Shown: in pieces, positions 14,602-22,904 of the stretch | How the letters are laid out: each line of letters starts with the position of its first letter | How positions within the stretch are numbered: position 1 is the first letter of the stretch | Origin: Affinirhizobium lemnae | Lineage (GTDB): Bacteria > Pseudomonadota > Alphaproteobacteria > Rhizobiales > Rhizobiaceae | DNA: 34,508 nt | Direction of reading: 5' to 3' | Assembly: GCF_022968395.1 (NCBI RefSeq) | Contig: NZ_JALJQZ010000038.1 | Span: 1-34,508, forward strand | Position numbers and translations under genes: made by a program | The notes under the pieces: model-generated | What the model was told of the DNA's origin: nothing | Seen by the model: only the letters and a program-made list of their open reading frames with translations | The model's database searches: none

Positions 14602-17097
14602 TCAGGATGCGCGCCTCTTGCGTGAATCCAGCTCCTGCCGGAAGCGATCGATTTCCTCGTGCAATTCATGAACGTGGATTTCGCCGCTTTCACTGAGTTC
14701 GCGGTCGGCGATCTCCCGCCAGTCCAGACACATCTGGTAGATGCGCATGGCGCCGACGTTCGCCGCGGCGCTGCGCAAGGCGTGTGCAGAATTGCGGAAC
14801 TCCCCGACATTTTCCTCTGCGACGGCATTTGCGAGCGCCTTCATGGCATTGGCAGAATCGTCAACGAATTGCATAAGCAATGCGTCAACGAAGTCGTCAC
14901 CACCAAGCTGCGCCAGAGCGGCAGTTGTGCCGCTGTCGATGACCGGCTGATCTGACGCAGAGGGGGAATCCGCATCCACACTCTCAGAGGATGATGATTC
15001 ACGTGTAACTGGCAGAACTCCGTCGAGCAACCGGTCGATTTCCGCTAGCAAGCGCTTTGGCTCGATCGGCTTTGTCAGGCACTCCACCATGCCGGCATCG
15101 AGACACCTTTGTCGAGCTTCTCCGGTTGCATCTGCTGTAAAACCAACAATTGGGATCGCAACCGTCCCGAGGGATGCAAACCGATAGAACTTTGTCGCCT
15201 CGATACCGTTCATGACGGGCATATTGACGTCCATCAGCACAAGGTCGAAACCGCCCTTCAGCATCAGGTCGACGGCATTTTCACCGTTATCGGCGATCTC
15301 GAAGCTATGACCACCGCTCTCCAGTGTTTTGGCGATGACCATCTGATTGGTTTTGTTGTCGTCCGCAATCAAAATTCGGTATCCGACCGTGGCGGCAGGC
15401 TGATCGTCCAAAATCAAAGGCGCTCCGCTCAAGCCGGCCAAATGCTTCGCCAGCTCCATGTCACTGCCATTGGTAACCGCGACAAAAAGGTTCCGGTCGA
15501 AGTCTGGAACCGGCAAAACGGGATCGACGAGAAGAACGAGAACCGGCTCGTCTTCCCCCGTGCCCGGCTGCAGCAGCGCGTGGGCGACTTCGACCGCTGT
15601 CGGATCTGTCAAGGCGGCATCGATCAATACAGCGGGACGCGAGATTCCGCTCGCTTGTAGCGAACGAATGCGGGCTATGGCAGCCTCTAGGCTGGTGACC
15701 GGTGAAAGTCCGGCGACAAGCGCACCGTCGTGATGCCGCTGCGATACGAGTATGGGAGCCGATTCGGATGCATGCGGCACCTCAAGTTCAGCCACCTCCA
15801 CCGGCAGATGGAATGAGAAGACACTGCCACGACCCAGAGCACTGGAGACGGATATTTCGCCCCCCATCGTACGGACGAGTTGGCGAACAATTGCAAGACC
15901 AAGACCTGTTCCGCCAAAGCGGTCCATGATACTGCCATCAGCCTGCGTGAACCGCTCGAAAATGCGCCCATGGGCAGACGGATCGATACCGATGCCGGTG
16001 TCAGCCACATCAACCAGCAGATCGCCGCCTTCATCCGTTTCCGAGCGGAACCCGACCTCGAGCCGCACATAGCCGTGCTCGGTAAATTTTACCGCATTGC
16101 TGGCAAGGTTCAGGATGACTTCCTCGATATGGCGGCGATCGGCAACGACGGCCCGCGGCGTACCAGGTCGGATATGGATGGCAACACGCAAGCCCTTTCT
16201 GCTTGCGCTAACCCCGATCATGGCCCGGACATCGCGCAGCAATGCGCATAGTTCAATAGGCTCGCTCTTGATCGTCATTTGCCCGGATTCGATCCGTGCA
16301 AAGTCTAGAACTGTTTCGATCAGTGACAACAGCGAGCGCCCTGAAGCTCCGATAACGCGCGCCATCTCATGCTGTTCAGTTTTCAGGCGCGCAGAGACGA
16401 GAAGATCCGCAAGGCCGATGATCGCATTGAGCGGCGTGCGCAGTTCATGGCTCATGCTGGCAAGAAACAGGCTCTTTGATCTGCTGGCTTCCTCGGCTTG
16501 CTGCTTTGCTTCGGACAATTTTCGAATGAGTGTCGACGTATAGGCGGGTATCACGATCAGCGCTGCAGCGAGGCCGATCGAAGCGCTCGGCTGACTTTGC
16601 CAGAACGGAGTATTTGCATAGACGACGCCGAAGCAAATCAGAGCCGTAATCGCTGCGATTGCCAAATAGATCAGACCAAAGCGAAAACCGTTCCCAAGCA
16701 CGGCCCAGAGGTAGACCAGAATGAAAGCCGCACCCGCCTCGCCACTGATGTGAAGTCCGAAGGAAAACAGACCAAGATCGGCAGCAATCCCAATTAGGCG
16801 ACGCACATGCGAGACGCCCGGCGAAATGAGCAAATGTAGAAACAGCGCCCCGGCAATCGCCTCAAAGGCAAGGGCAGGAACAGCTGCAATCTGCAGGGCA
16901 GTCGTTGCCGCATCCGACCCCATCATGTGCGCTACAACAAGATAGATCAGAAATGTTGAAGACAGCAGGAGACGATTGGCGGTCAGTTCATGTTCGGTAT
17001 CCGGGCGCTGCTTCAGAAGTGCCCGCATGTCATAGACGGATTGCGAGATCGACTGTCTGAAAAGCCGACTGAAATCATAGGGACGCAGGCCGGTCAT
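14602..17097 (-). CDS. rpfC: RpfC-type hybrid sensor histidine kinase
   Basis: This 831-residue inner-membrane sensor probably perceives the RpfF product. Residues about 40-195 hold the multi-helix RpfC-like input region, with SHVRRLIGIAADLG (96-109) and LWAVLGNGFRFG (130-141) close to the Xanthomonas protein. The kinase has His217 (SMSHELRTPLN), N box Asn330/Asn334, DTGIG (366-370) and GGTGLGL (395-401). A receiver at about 572-690 has Asp579/580, Asp623 and Lys676. A C-terminal Hpt domain has His772 (NSAHALRSAAAN). About 110 residues between kinase and receiver (445-565) look like a second, degenerate receiver that Xanthomonas RpfC lacks. Its ATG overlaps the stop of the upstream GGDEF-EAL gene (ATGA), implying coupled translation. 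Confidence 0.88.
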   Translation of the reverse strand: MTGLRPYDFSRLFRQSISQSVYDMRALLKQRPDTEHELTANRLLLSSTFLIYLVVAHMMGSDAATTALQIAAVPALAFEAIAGALFLHLLISPGVSHVRRLIGIAADLGLFSFGLHISGEAGAAFILVYLWAVLGNGFRFGLIYLAIAAITALICFGVVYANTPFWQSQPSASIGLAAALIVIPAYTSTLIRKLSEAKQQAEEASRSKSLFLASMSHELRTPLNAIIGLADLLVSARLKTEQHEMARVIGASGRSLLSLIETVLDFARIESGQMTIKSEPIELCALLRDVRAMIGVSASRKGLRVAIHIRPGTPRAVVADRRHIEEVILNLASNAVKFTEHGYVRLEVGFRSETDEGGDLLVDVADTGIGIDPSAHGRIFERFTQADGSIMDRFGGTGLGLAIVRQLVRTMGGEISVSSALGRGSVFSFHLPVEVAELEVPHASESAPILVSQRHHDGALVAGLSPVTSLEAAIARIRSLQASGISRPAVLIDAALTDPTAVEVAHALLQPGTGEDEPVLVLLVDPVLPVPDFDRNLFVAVTNGSDMELAKHLAGLSGAPLILDDQPAATVGYRILIADDNKTNQMVIAKTLESGGHSFEIADNGENAVDLMLKGGFDLVLMDVNMPVMNGIEATKFYRFASLGTVAIPIVGFTADATGEARQRCLDAGMVECLTKPIEPKRLLAEIDRLLDGVLPVTRESSSSESVDADSPSASDQPVIDSGTTAALAQLGGDDFVDALLMQFVDDSANAMKALANAVAEENVGEFRNSAHALRSAAANVGAMRIYQMCLDWREIADRELSESGEIHVHELHEEIDRFRQELDSRKRRAS

Positions 17098-19244
17098 GCC
17101 GTCAACTCGAGTTTGCGACTGGCACGCACCATGGCGATGAAGTCTGCGGCCGGCATAGGCTTTCCGTAGAAATAGCCCTGCATGACATCACATCCGTCTG
17201 CCTTGAGAAGATTTGCCTGCGCTTCGGTTTCAACCCCTTCCGCCACGACCGTCAGGCCTAGGCTATGTCCAAGATTGGCGACTGTCCGCACGATCGCATG
17301 ATCGCTCGGGTTATCGACCATATTGCGAATGAAACATTGGTCGATCTTGATCCGGTCGAGCGGAAACTGCTTGATATAGTTCAAGGATGAATAGCCGGTT
17401 CCGAAATCGTCAACAGAGATGGTCGCTCCGAGCTCAGCGATCTGTCGCAAGGTGGCGACCACCGACTCGCTGTCCTCCATCACGATGTTTTCCGTGATCT
17501 CGAGATCAAGGCAACGCGGATCGAGTTGCGTAGCAGAGAGCGCCTTGACGACCAGCGCCGAAACATTGACGCGCTGGAATTGGATAGGCGAAAGATTGAC
17601 GCCGATCTTGATGGGACCAAGGCCCATTCGGTGCCAGGACTTGGCTTCACGGCACGCCTCCATCAGCACCCATTCATTGATCGGGACGATCATGCCGTTT
17701 TCTTCGGCGCGTGGCAGGAATTCGCCGGGCGACACCATCCCCCTGTCGGGACTGTTCCATCGCAAGAGCGCTTCAGCCCCGATAATCTGGCCCGTCCCTG
17801 AGGAGACTTGTGGCTGATAGTAGAGCTCGAACTCCTTGCGCTCGATGGCAAGGCGCAATCGACTGTCAAGCGCCGCATGATTGCGTGTGCGTTCGGCCAT
17901 GTTCGTTTCAAACAGCCGGAATTGATTGCCGCCCCTTTGCTTGGCTTGCTGAAGAGCCAGTTCGGCATTCTGCATAAGACGTTCATCTTCCGTCGCATCG
18001 AACGGATAGAGAGTCACACCAACGCTTGCACCGCAGGCCGCATCCTTGTCTCCAAACTCGAATGGCGCTCCAAGCGCCGCTACAATCCGATCCGCAAGAT
18101 CGGCAGGCGGCAGAGTCTGGCCCGAAATTGATTGAAGGAAACCGAAATCGTCTGCTCCCACCCGAGCGACGAAATCATCAGGACCGGCAAGTGCGAAAAG
18201 CCTGCTGGCAACTTCCCGGAGATAGGCGTCTCCCGCTTCGTGTCCAAGCAAATCATTGATGCTCTTGAACTCGTCAATATCCACCAGATGGATGGCGAAG
18301 GCACGGTCCCCGCGGCGTGCGCGCGCAACTTCCCGCCGCAGTCGGTCCTGGAAGAAATTGCGATTGGGCAAACTTGTAACGGCATCGTGCTGCAGCGCGT
18401 GCAAAAGATGTTCATCCGCTCGCTTTCGATCGGTGATATCGAGTGCACTGGTAACCACGCCCATGATGGCCTCGTGAGAGTCACGCAGTGGGCTCTTCGT
18501 GGTGAGGAATACGCGCTTCTCGCCAAAGCTATTGGTCAGTTGTCGTTCAAAACTCACCAACGCCTGACCGCTACGAATGACCTTGCGGTCAAGCAATCTA
18601 TTGGGGGCCACGAGGTCGGCGTCGACCAGAACGTCGCTGCTCTTGCCAACTAGATCGGCCGGATCGCAGCCGAAGAAACTTCCAGCGAAATGATTGGCAA
18701 ATAGAATTCGACCGTCCAGATCGCTGGCGCTGACCATGGCTGGGACTGTATCGATGACCTGAGCCAGACGTTCGCTCGAATCGCGAAGAGCCGCTTCACG
18801 ACTTTCCTCGCTGCTGGCGAGTTCCTGAGCTAGTACCTCTGCACGGATTTCAAGCAGTAACTGCTGTTTGCGCAGCTTAAGCAGATTGCGTGCCCGGGTG
18901 ACGAACTCTTGATGATCGACTGGGCTTTGAAGAAAATCTGTAGCACCGGCCTCAAGCGCACGCATGCGGAAGCTTCGTTCTTCGTAAACCGTAATCACAA
19001 TGACCGGGATTTCCGAGAAGCCTGGAAGCACGCGCAGGGCCCGAATAAAACCTTCACCATCCATGACGGGCATCTTGTAGTCGGTCACGATCAAATCAGG
19101 CACAAGGCCTTCACCGAACTCCTTCAGCGCGTGCGACGGATCTCCAAAAACACGGATAACCATGCCGCTTTCGATTGACGAGGCAAGCCTCTCGAAAATT
19201 CGGCGATTGGTCTCCTGATCATCGAGAATGACAATGAGAGGCAT
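17094..19244 (-). CDS. REC-PAS-GGDEF-EAL response regulator (probable c-di-GMP phosphodiesterase)
   Basis: The 716-residue product has a receiver (1-120; Asp8/Asp9, phospho-acceptor Asp55 in VTDYKMP), a coiled linker, a PAS domain (about 155-275), a GGDEF domain (280-445) and an EAL domain (460-705). The cyclase signature is degenerate (GADDF, 363-367). The EAL residues are present: EALLRW (491-496), Asn550, LEITEN, DDFGTGYSS (612-620), Lys633 and AEGVETEAQ. It probably degrades c-di-GMP when phosphorylated. Position and coupling to rpfC suggest it takes the place of RpfG (REC-HD-GYP). The conserved receiver lysine is Ser107. ATG 19244 was chosen because the receiver begins there; a longer form from 19397 adds 51 unlikely residues. 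The ribosome site is weak (GGAAA). Confidence 0.87.
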   Translation of the reverse strand: MPLIVILDDQETNRRIFERLASSIESGMVIRVFGDPSHALKEFGEGLVPDLIVTDYKMPVMDGEGFIRALRVLPGFSEIPVIVITVYEERSFRMRALEAGATDFLQSPVDHQEFVTRARNLLKLRKQQLLLEIRAEVLAQELASSEESREAALRDSSERLAQVIDTVPAMVSASDLDGRILFANHFAGSFFGCDPADLVGKSSDVLVDADLVAPNRLLDRKVIRSGQALVSFERQLTNSFGEKRVFLTTKSPLRDSHEAIMGVVTSALDITDRKRADEHLLHALQHDAVTSLPNRNFFQDRLRREVARARRGDRAFAIHLVDIDEFKSINDLLGHEAGDAYLREVASRLFALAGPDDFVARVGADDFGFLQSISGQTLPPADLADRIVAALGAPFEFGDKDAACGASVGVTLYPFDATEDERLMQNAELALQQAKQRGGNQFRLFETNMAERTRNHAALDSRLRLAIERKEFELYYQPQVSSGTGQIIGAEALLRWNSPDRGMVSPGEFLPRAEENGMIVPINEWVLMEACREAKSWHRMGLGPIKIGVNLSPIQFQRVNVSALVVKALSATQLDPRCLDLEITENIVMEDSESVVATLRQIAELGATISVDDFGTGYSSLNYIKQFPLDRIKIDQCFIRNMVDNPSDHAIVRTVANLGHSLGLTVVAEGVETEAQANLLKADGCDVMQGYFYGKPMPAADFIAMVRASRKLELTA

Positions 19245-19570
19245 CAGGTTTCCGATATCATTTCGGCGCGCTGGTCGCACGCCGACTAAAAGATCCACGT
19301 GCGCTTTCGAACAACAGTTCGACAATTCACTGATATTAGATCGGATACCCGTTAAGATTCCGCTACCAAGATATGCAACCAAATCAAAACAATACATTCA
19401 TCCCGGCGTTGTATGTATTAACGCGGGACACATAAAACGGCTCGCAGCATACACGTCCTGTTTCGAAGAAAAATTGAATGTGCTGGCGCCATCGGTCAAC
19501 AGGCGCCCGCCAGACACGACAGCATGCTCGAGACAAACCCGCGCATGACAATGTGACATAAGTGAGAAAA
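19245..19570. other. Divergent intergenic region upstream of the rpfC operon
   Basis: This 326-bp, partly AT-rich spacer lies between the GGDEF-EAL gene (-) and a hypothetical gene (+). It carries overlapping inverted repeats at 19391-19427 and otherwise nothing recognisable. Minus-strand ORFs of about 100 codons (19384-19704) cross into the hypothetical gene and look like shadows. The promoter of the rpfC operon must lie here. Confidence 0.5.
19391..19427. repeat. Overlapping, mutually exclusive hairpins
   Basis: AATACAT (19391-19397) can pair with ATGTATT (19413-19419), while CCCGGCGTT (19402-19410) can pair with AACGCGGG (19420-19427) with one bulged base. Each stem uses part of the other's loop, so only one can form. 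This is a pattern seen in regulator sites or switching RNA leaders. Confidence 0.4.
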
Positions 19571-19972
19571 ATGACACGTAAGGAAAAGGCCAATCGTCTG
19601 AACAAACTACGTAAACATTGGCACCGCGCCAATAGGCAAGAGCGGCTCCAGTTTCTAAGCGAATTGAGGTCGCAAGTCGAAAATCCAAACCTGGATCGCA
19701 GCACCTTGGGACTAGAAGATGAAAAACGGGAACCGATAGCGAATGGTCGTTACCTGCTTCCCTCTGCAGTCGGCCGTATCGAAACTATACTGCGCGATCG
19801 TAAGATCGGACCTGCCGAACTGGTCGCCGAAATTGGCTTTCCGGAAGAAACCATGGCTATGACAAAAGCGCTTGCCCGCGGCAGAAGTCTTCGGCTGATG
19901 ATGATTTCAGCGCTTGCAACCTGGCTGAACGACAATGAGGCGACAGCCCCTGCCAGTCAGCCAGACAAATAG
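19571..19972 (+). CDS. Hypothetical protein, divergent from the rpfC operon
   Basis: The 133-residue product has a very basic N terminus (MTRKEKANRLNKLRKHWHRA), a middle segment and a helical C-terminal half (VGRIETILRDRKIGPAELVA onward) that could be a helix-turn-helix-like domain, then an acidic, proline-containing tail. There is no signal peptide or membrane segment. ATG 19571 follows AAGTGAG; a GTG at 19562 is an alternative. I do not recognise the family. Charge and layout would suit a nucleic-acid-binding protein, but that is a guess. It ends 11 bases from the convergent SdhAF4-like gene. Confidence 0.65.
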   Translation: MTRKEKANRLNKLRKHWHRANRQERLQFLSELRSQVENPNLDRSTLGLEDEKREPIANGRYLLPSAVGRIETILRDRKIGPAELVAEIGFPEETMAMTKALARGRSLRLMMISALATWLNDNEATAPASQPDK

Positions 19973-19983
19973 AAGCAGCGCGC

Positions 19984-20211
19984 TCAGAAATCGATGGCGC
20001 GTCCGTTTATTTCCCAATCGCCGAACCGCGCCGGGTCCGCACCTCCGCGACCGCCATGCTCGACAGGCAGATCGACCTGCATCTCCCCCTTTCGACGTTC
20101 CTCCGCTTCGCGCAATGCACGTTGAGCTGCTGGCGACAGGCTCTTTATGCGTTCTGGTATCGCCGCATCGGCTGAAGTTGAGATTTCATTGTCGTTATCG
20201 GGTGCGGGCAT
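19984..20211 (-). CDS. SdhAF4-like succinate dehydrogenase assembly factor (DUF1674)
   Basis: The 75-residue product ends with the DUF1674 signature: an EHGGRGGADPARFGDWE block followed by NGRAIDF. In mitochondria the homologue SDHAF4/Sdh8 binds flavinylated SdhA and helps it join SdhB; bacterial members are presumed to do the same. A long charged helix precedes the motif, and the N terminus is disordered-looking (MPAPDNDNEISTS). ATG 20211 is preferred over GTG 20220 because AAGGA lies about 10 bases before the ATG but almost touches the GTG. It diverges from htpX. No sdh genes lie in the window. Confidence 0.85.
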   Translation of the reverse strand: MPAPDNDNEISTSADAAIPERIKSLSPAAQRALREAEERRKGEMQVDLPVEHGGRGGADPARFGDWEINGRAIDF

Positions 20212-20340
20212 GGCTATCACATCCTTGTTTCAGATGGTCGAAGATCAAACCAGTTGAAATGAAGGTTCAGTTCACCACATCATTTAGGCCTGTTCTGCCG
20301 CAGTTTAAAGGCCATTTTGGACGTCTGGAAGGTCATGACG

Positions 20341-21303
20341 ATGAATACGATGCGCACAGCCATGCTATTGGCGTTCATGACAGCCCTGTTCATGGGGGTC
20401 GGGTTTATGATAGGTGGCAGAGGTGGGATGATGATCGCCTTCCTCATTGCAGCTGGGATGAACCTGTTTTCCTACTGGAACTCGGACAAGATGGTCCTGT
20501 CTGCCTATCGGGCACAGCAGGTGGACGAAAGCAACGCGCTGGAATTCTTCCGCATGATCCGTGATCTCTCGGCCAATGCGGGTCTGCCTATGCCCAAGGT
20601 CTACATTTACGAAAGTCCTCAGCCGAATGCGTTTGCCACCGGACGCAATCCCCAGAACGCAGCGGTCGCCGCTTCGACAGGCCTTCTTGAACAATTGACT
20701 CCAGAAGAGGTCGCCGGTGTGATGGCGCATGAACTGGCACACGTGCAGAACCGGGACACCCTGACCATGACAGTCACAGCTACATTGGCTGGCGCCATTT
20801 CCATGCTCGGGAATTTCGCGTTCTTTCTGGGTGGCAATCGTGAGAACAACAATCCGCTCGGCTTCATCGGCGTACTGGTCGCAATGATCGTCGCGCCCTT
20901 TGCGGCAATGCTGGTGCAAATGGCAATCAGTCGGACGCGTGAATATTCTGCCGATCGGCGAGGCGCAGAAATCTGCGGTAACCCGCTCTGGCTGGCATCC
21001 GCCCTTGCAAAGATTGCGGGCGCTACCCAGGTCATTCACAATGCAGATGCCGAACGAAACCCGGCAACGGCCCATATGTTCATCATCAACCCTCTCTCGG
21101 GCGAGCGCATGGACAACCTGTTTTCAACACATCCGAACACAGAAAATCGCATTGCCGCTCTGCAGTCCATGGCAGCCGAATTCCGTTCGTCTCCCTCGAC
21201 GCAAACCTTCACGGCTGCTAGACCGAGCCGCACAACCCGTTCGGTGCCCAACACGGGTTCCGCGCGGGGCAATGACGAACCGCGCAAAGGTCCCTGGTCT
21301 TGA
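20341..21303 (+). CDS. htpX: Membrane zinc metalloprotease HtpX
   Basis: HtpX is an M48-family inner-membrane protease that degrades misfolded membrane proteins. The 320-residue product has two N-terminal membrane segments (about 8-23 and 29-45), the zinc motif HELAH (130-134) with an upstream QPNAFATGR block, two further hydrophobic segments (about 145-205), and the third zinc ligand in [14 protein letters not shown]. The C terminus is a Ser/Arg-rich tail. ATG 20341 was chosen since GGAAGG lies eight bases upstream. It overlaps rsmB by four bases and shares an operon with it, a pairing that is common in rhizobia as far as I recall. Confidence 0.95.
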   Translation: MNTMRTAMLLAFMTALFMGVGFMIGGRGGMMIAFLIAAGMNLFSYWNSDKMVLSAYRAQQVDESNALEFFRMIRDLSANAGLPMPKVYIYESPQPNAFATGRNPQNAAVAASTGLLEQLTPEEVAGVMAHELAHVQNRDTLTMTVTATLAGAISMLGNFAFFLGGNRENNNPLGFIGVLVAMIVAPFAAMLVQMAISRTREYSADRRGAEICGNPLWLASALAKIAGATQVIHNADAERNPATAHMFIINPLSGERMDNLFSTHPNTENRIAALQSMAAEFRSSPSTQTFTAARPSRTTRSVPNTGSARGNDEPRKGPWS

Positions 21304-22700
21304 ACGAAGATACGCAGAACAAGAAAAACAAGCCTCAAGGCCGTTCGGCGGTTCGCCCATCAAGACCATCTCCCGCGACCCAGGACGCAAAGCCGGGTCT
21401 GGACGTTCGGGTCGCTGCCTCCAAGATTCTTGCTGCTGTCATCGACAAACACACCCCTCTGGACGGAATGCTAGACGCCGGTCATGGCAATCCTGTCTAT
21501 CGGGCACTGAGCGATGCAGACCGCGCCCTCTGCCGGGCAATCATCAACGCCACATTGCGCCACCTGCCGCGAATTGAAGCCGCCTTGGCCGGAATGCTTG
21601 ACAAGTCGCTGCCCGAGGGTGCTCGGGCGCTCCAGCATGTGCTGACGACCGCTGCGGCCCAGATCCTCTATCTGGATGTACCATCTCATGCGGCGGTGGA
21701 TCTCGCCGTTGAACAGGCCAATCGCGACCCTCGCAATCGTCGCTTCGCCAAGCTGGTCAACGCGCTTCTTCGTCGCATGGTGCGGGAGCGAGATGCTATC
21801 CTCGAAGACGGGCGAGACATCTCCCCGATGCCGGCGTGGTTCCTGAAACGGCTTGCTGCAGCCTATGGGCCCGAAACAGCAAAAGAAATCGCCGAATCCC
21901 AACTCACGCCAGCACCTATCGATCTGACGGTGAAGAGCAATCCGGAAAACTGGGCAAAGCGGCTGAACGGTCGTCTTTTGTCGACCGGGACAGTTCGCCT
22001 TGCTGCATTCGATGGCGCCATTCCGTCGCTGCCGGGCTTCGAGAATGGGGAGTGGTGGGTTCAGGACGCCGCGGCCAGCATACCCGCACAGTTGTTTGGC
22101 AATGTTCAGGGCAAGCGTATTGCCGATCTCTGCGCAGCCCCAGGCGGAAAGACGGCTCAGCTTGTCGTACGCGGCGCAAAGGTGACCGCCGTCGAGCAAT
22201 CGGCAAATCGCGCCAAGCGTTTGGCGGAAAACTTTGGAAGGCTCCATCTGGACGCCGAGGTCATTCACACAGACCTGTTTGCATTCGAACCAGATGAATT
22301 GCTCGATGGCGTTCTGCTTGACGCACCCTGCTCGTCGACCGGGACCACCCGCCGACACCCTGACGTCCTCTGGACCAAGGGCGTTTCAGACATCGAGAAG
22401 CTTGCAGCCCTGCAGGCAAAGATGTTGCGGCACGCCATCACGCTGGTCAAACCCGGCGGCCTGATTGTCTTCTCCAACTGTTCTCTCGACCCGCTCGAAG
22501 GCGAGAACGTCGTTCGTGATCTCTTGGCCGAAACGGATACCATAGAGCGGGTGCCTGTTTTAAAGGCGGATTGGCCAGGCCTGGAAGATGCCATCAATGA
22601 ATTGGGCGAATTCCGAACCTCGCCCGCTATGCTTCCGGCCCAAGATGGCTATGCAGGCGGCATGGATGGCTTCTTTGCGTGCATCCTACGGCGTCGGTAA
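21300..22700 (+). CDS. rsmB: 16S rRNA (cytosine-5-)-methyltransferase RsmB/NOP family
   Basis: The enzyme methylates a 16S rRNA cytosine (C967 in E. coli numbering) with SAM. The 466-residue product has an N-terminal NusB-like RNA-binding domain (about 35-170) and a C-terminal methyltransferase domain with [11 protein letters not shown] (SAM binding), [15 protein letters not shown] (Cys344) and [12 protein letters not shown] (Cys394, the probable nucleophile). Usual members have TCS where this one has NCS. The start is a TTG whose bases overlap the htpX stop (TTGA), with AAAGG nine bases before it; no other in-frame start occurs before the NusB-like region. A 30-residue polar, basic leader precedes the domains. 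Confidence 0.93.
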   Translation: MNEDTQNKKNKPQGRSAVRPSRPSPATQDAKPGLDVRVAASKILAAVIDKHTPLDGMLDAGHGNPVYRALSDADRALCRAIINATLRHLPRIEAALAGMLDKSLPEGARALQHVLTTAAAQILYLDVPSHAAVDLAVEQANRDPRNRRFAKLVNALLRRMVRERDAILEDGRDISPMPAWFLKRLAAAYGPETAKEIAESQLTPAPIDLTVKSNPENWAKRLNGRLLSTGTVRLAAFDGAIPSLPGFENGEWWVQDAAASIPAQLFGNVQGKRIADLCAAPGGKTAQLVVRGAKVTAVEQSANRAKRLAENFGRLHLDAEVIHTDLFAFEPDELLDGVLLDAPCSSTGTTRRHPDVLWTKGVSDIEKLAALQAKMLRHAITLVKPGGLIVFSNCSLDPLEGENVVRDLLAETDTIERVPVLKADWPGLEDAINELGEFRTSPAMLPAQDGYAGGMDGFFACILRRR

Positions 22701-22904
22701 GATTTTCTTCACCATAACACGCCAGACTCGATCGCCAGCGGTGCGGCCTGTCATGCTCTTTGGAGAGTGATGTGGCACCGGGCGATTCCAGCTCAAACGA
22801 TAAACGCTTGTATGTTTGGGATCACCTAAAAACAATTCGGTGGAGCGTTTCGGGCGATCTGTTCCTGTCGCTTGGCATGCGCTTTCTCGTGCAACTCGGT
22901 ATTC

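Noticed and set aside
19245..19397. N-terminal extension of the REC-PAS-GGDEF-EAL protein
   Set aside because: The 51 added residues precede a receiver that naturally begins at ATG 19244 and contain no signal or membrane motif.
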